This document shows, piece after piece, positions 13,425 through 14,590 of a DNA stretch of 14,590 nucleotides. Made by a program: the position numbers and the translations under genes. This DNA comes from Lachnoclostridium phytofermentans (GTDB lineage Bacteria > Bacillota > Clostridia > Lachnospirales > Lachnospiraceae). The number at the start of each line of letters is the position of its first letter. Position 1 is the stretch's first letter. Under the pieces are notes generated by a model. It was given only the letters and a program-made list of their open reading frames with translations. It searched no databases and was not told where the DNA came from. The stretch spans positions 1 to 14,590 of the forward strand of contig DPVV01000525.1 of NCBI GenBank assembly GCA_003526525.1, in the 5' to 3' direction.

Positions 13425-13598
13425 ATGCCGTTTGCAGTCGTGGCGTATTTTGACAAAAAATCAGATGAGAAAATTAGATTATTATGGAGAGGTATGGCAG
13501 ATATTGGCGTAGATGATTATTTAATTCAGATAATTGAGCGAATTGGAATAATTGAATTTCATCCTGCAAAACAGTTGTTTTCATATGAGTTAATATAA
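13425..13598 (+). pseudogene. Internally deleted 2'-5' RNA ligase/LigT-like gene, 57 codons
   Basis: Begins MPFAVVAYFDKKSDEKIRLL then WRGMADIGVDDYLI, the usual N-terminal strand and helix of bacterial 2'-5' RNA ligase-like (two-histidine phosphoesterase) proteins, which are normally about 170 aa. Here the frame passes straight into IGIIEFHPAKQLFSYELI, which resembles a closing strand of the same family, and stops. Neither HxT/S motif is present, so it cannot be catalytic in this form. GGAGG (13414-13418) is 6 nt before the ATG and the frame is intact, so a short protein may still be made. An in-frame internal deletion is inferred. Confidence 0.5.
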
Positions 13599-13717
13599 AT
13601 TTCAATTTATCTACGTGGTAACAACTAATCAGACGTGTCTAATATCTTCAGATTTCAATACATAAATCAGAAGTGGATGGAACCCCTTTCTTTTCAGTAT
13701 TCTTAGGATGGAATTTT

Positions 13718-13736
13718 GGTTCGAATCCCGTCTCGT
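13718..13736 (+). repeat. 19-bp direct repeat, distal copy of the tRNA-Gly 3' end (candidate attR or tRNA relic)
   Basis: Exact copy of 11190-11208, continuing ATCTTAA where the tRNA has GCTTACA. Nothing tRNA-like lies upstream of it: the D and anticodon arms are absent. Confidence 0.75.
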
Positions 13737-13754
13737 ATCTTAATTAAAAAAAGT

Positions 13755-13791
13755 ATCGCAAATTCATTAAATTAGGGGTTTGCGATTTTTT
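13755..13791 (+). terminator. Terminator just after the distal tRNA fragment
   Basis: ATCGCAAA (13755-13762) pairs with TTTGCGAT (13779-13786), followed by six T. Its position 18 nt after the tRNA-like end is what a tRNA terminator would have, supporting displacement of an original tRNA 3' end. Confidence 0.85.
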
Positions 13792-14076
13792 GTTGTTTGA
13801 AAATCATGTGTGCAGGATGAATGCAACATCCTTTTACGTACTCATCCGGTCATAAAGCCCGTTCATATAAGGACGGTTCTACTCGATTTTGTGGTAATTT
13901 AGAAGAATACGATATCTTTTAGTCGCCTTATGAAAATAAGAGTATCGATGGAAGATATTTGTAATAAATATAGGATTGTGATATAGTATTATATCATAAT
14001 AGTCTAGATGGTAGATACCTAAGTGAATTAGCATAGCTTTTTGTTATGACTTTATTATACCTGGAGGAGTGTTTTT
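13792..14076. promoter_or_regulatory. Upstream region of the YhhN-like gene with an 18-bp palindrome
   Basis: TGATATAgtatTATATCA (13979-13996) is a perfect palindrome about 80 nt before the gene and could be an operator; CATAAT at 13995-14000 overlaps its edge as a possible -10. GGAGGAG (14063-14069) is the ribosome binding site. The rest of the stretch shows only short hairpins. Confidence 0.4.
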
Positions 14077-14590
14077 ATGGATTTAATTCAACCTTTGTTT
14101 TTGTTTGTACTGTATTCAATTCTTTTTACCTTTCTCATGCTGGCAACAATCAGTTTAAAATACAAAAAATATTATGTTATAGTAAAAACTATCAATAGTA
14201 TTGGATTTCTTGCGGTGTCCATATTTTGTGCCTATTATGGGGCAAACATAAGAACTTTAATATATTTACTACCAGCGTTGTTGTTGTGTTTTATTGGTGA
14301 TGTTGTTCTTGGTTTCTATAATGCCACCATTGAAAGAGATGTAAAAGAAACCAATACGAAAGTTACGGGAAAACCGTCCCTTTTTATTATGGGGTTACTA
14401 ACGTTTGCATTTGGGCATGTATGCTTTATTTATGTGTTCTCCATAATGCAGAAAGTAACTTGGGTAGATATGATATTTCCGATATTAGCAATATTTATTA
14501 CAATAGGATTAACGAGATTAGATAAAATGAATACAGGTAAGCTTACAAAATTAATAGTAGCATATTCATTTATGGTAGCAATGTTATTCT
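14077..14590 (+). CDS. YhhN-family (TMEM86/lysoplasmalogenase-like) membrane protein, 3' end outside window
   Basis: The first 171 codons are visible. Hydrophobic segments at about residues 6-24, 34-50, 55-75, 95-113 and 121-137 indicate a polytopic membrane protein of the expected eight-helix family (about 210-230 aa). The family's polar motifs are present: FIGDVVLGFYN (about 74-84) and FGHVCFIYVF (about 112-121), where Asp and His are proposed catalytic residues of lysoplasmalogenases, which cleave the vinyl-ether bond of lysoplasmalogens. Plasmalogens are common in anaerobic clostridia, so the role is plausible. ATG 14077 follows GGAGGAG at a good distance. Confidence 0.75.
   Translation, partial: MDLIQPLFLFVLYSILFTFLMLATISLKYKKYYVIVKTINSIGFLAVSIFCAYYGANIRTLIYLLPALLLCFIGDVVLGFYNATIERDVKETNTKVTGKPSLFIMGLLTFAFGHVCFIYVFSIMQKVTWVDMIFPILAIFITIGLTRLDKMNTGKLTKLIVAYSFMVAMLF

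Larger units (their letters stand above)
11209..13736. mobile_element. Putative 2.5-kb integrase-less island at tRNA-Gly
   Basis: Bounded by the tRNA-Gly 3' end and a detached 19-bp copy of it. Cargo: a frame-broken micro-ORF, a GC-richer hairpin segment, a PHP phosphatase, an unrecognised 129-aa gene and a truncated RNA-ligase-like gene. No integrase, transposase or excisionase is visible, so this would be a decayed or mobilisable remnant. A degenerated duplicate tRNA-Gly gene at 13718 is the main alternative. Confidence 0.42.

Overview
The window looks like a chromosomal segment of a low-GC, anaerobic, Gram-positive clostridium, most likely a plant-fibre or mucin-sugar degrading Lachnospiraceae of the Clostridium (Lachnoclostridium) phytofermentans type. 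The signs are AT-rich DNA, strong AGGAGG ribosome binding sites, an L-fucose pathway whose kinase is of the rhamnulokinase type, and a redox/Fe-S protein paired with a Crp/Fnr regulator. The species name is inference from gene order and protein style; no search was run.

Positions 1-5684 hold carbohydrate genes on the + strand: the 3' part of a GH13 alpha-glucosidase, a terminator region, L-fucose isomerase, a kinase starting 3 nt later, an unusual degenerate ~23-bp tandem repeat, then L-fucose mutarotase. Together the last three would bring L-fucose to L-fuculose 1-phosphate; the aldolase is not in the window. Positions 5728-6024 carry a strong promoter, a 200-nt multi-helix RNA and a sharp terminator, which is either a free-standing ncRNA or a leader controlling the methyltransferase at 6100-6858.

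Positions 6872-8342 are on the - strand: a relic of an ABC transporter ATPase (only its Walker A region is left), a MerR-family regulator with its terminator, and proC. Positions 8343-9290 have no conventional gene but contain two short transcription units missed by length-based gene calling: a 30-aa cysteine-containing peptide with near-consensus promoter, ribosome binding site and terminator, and a 54-aa basic, Asn/Lys-rich protein behind a hairpin cluster and a perfect 16-bp palindrome. Positions 9362-11023 hold a divergent pair: a modified two-cluster ferredoxin-domain protein (-) and a Crp/Fnr-family regulator (+), separated by a 219-nt promoter region with several dyads.

From 11140 onward the window looks like an accessory region. 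A complete tRNA-Gly(GCC) gene is followed 2.5 kb later by a 19-bp exact copy of its T-arm/acceptor end (13718-13736), the footprint expected of site-specific integration at a tRNA 3' end. Between them lie a PHP-domain phosphatase of the HisJ type, an unrecognised 129-aa protein with its own promoter, an internally deleted 2'-5' RNA ligase-like gene, a frame-interrupted Cys-rich micro-ORF and a GC-richer hairpin segment, but no integrase. Beyond it begins a YhhN/lysoplasmalogenase-type membrane protein that runs off the window.
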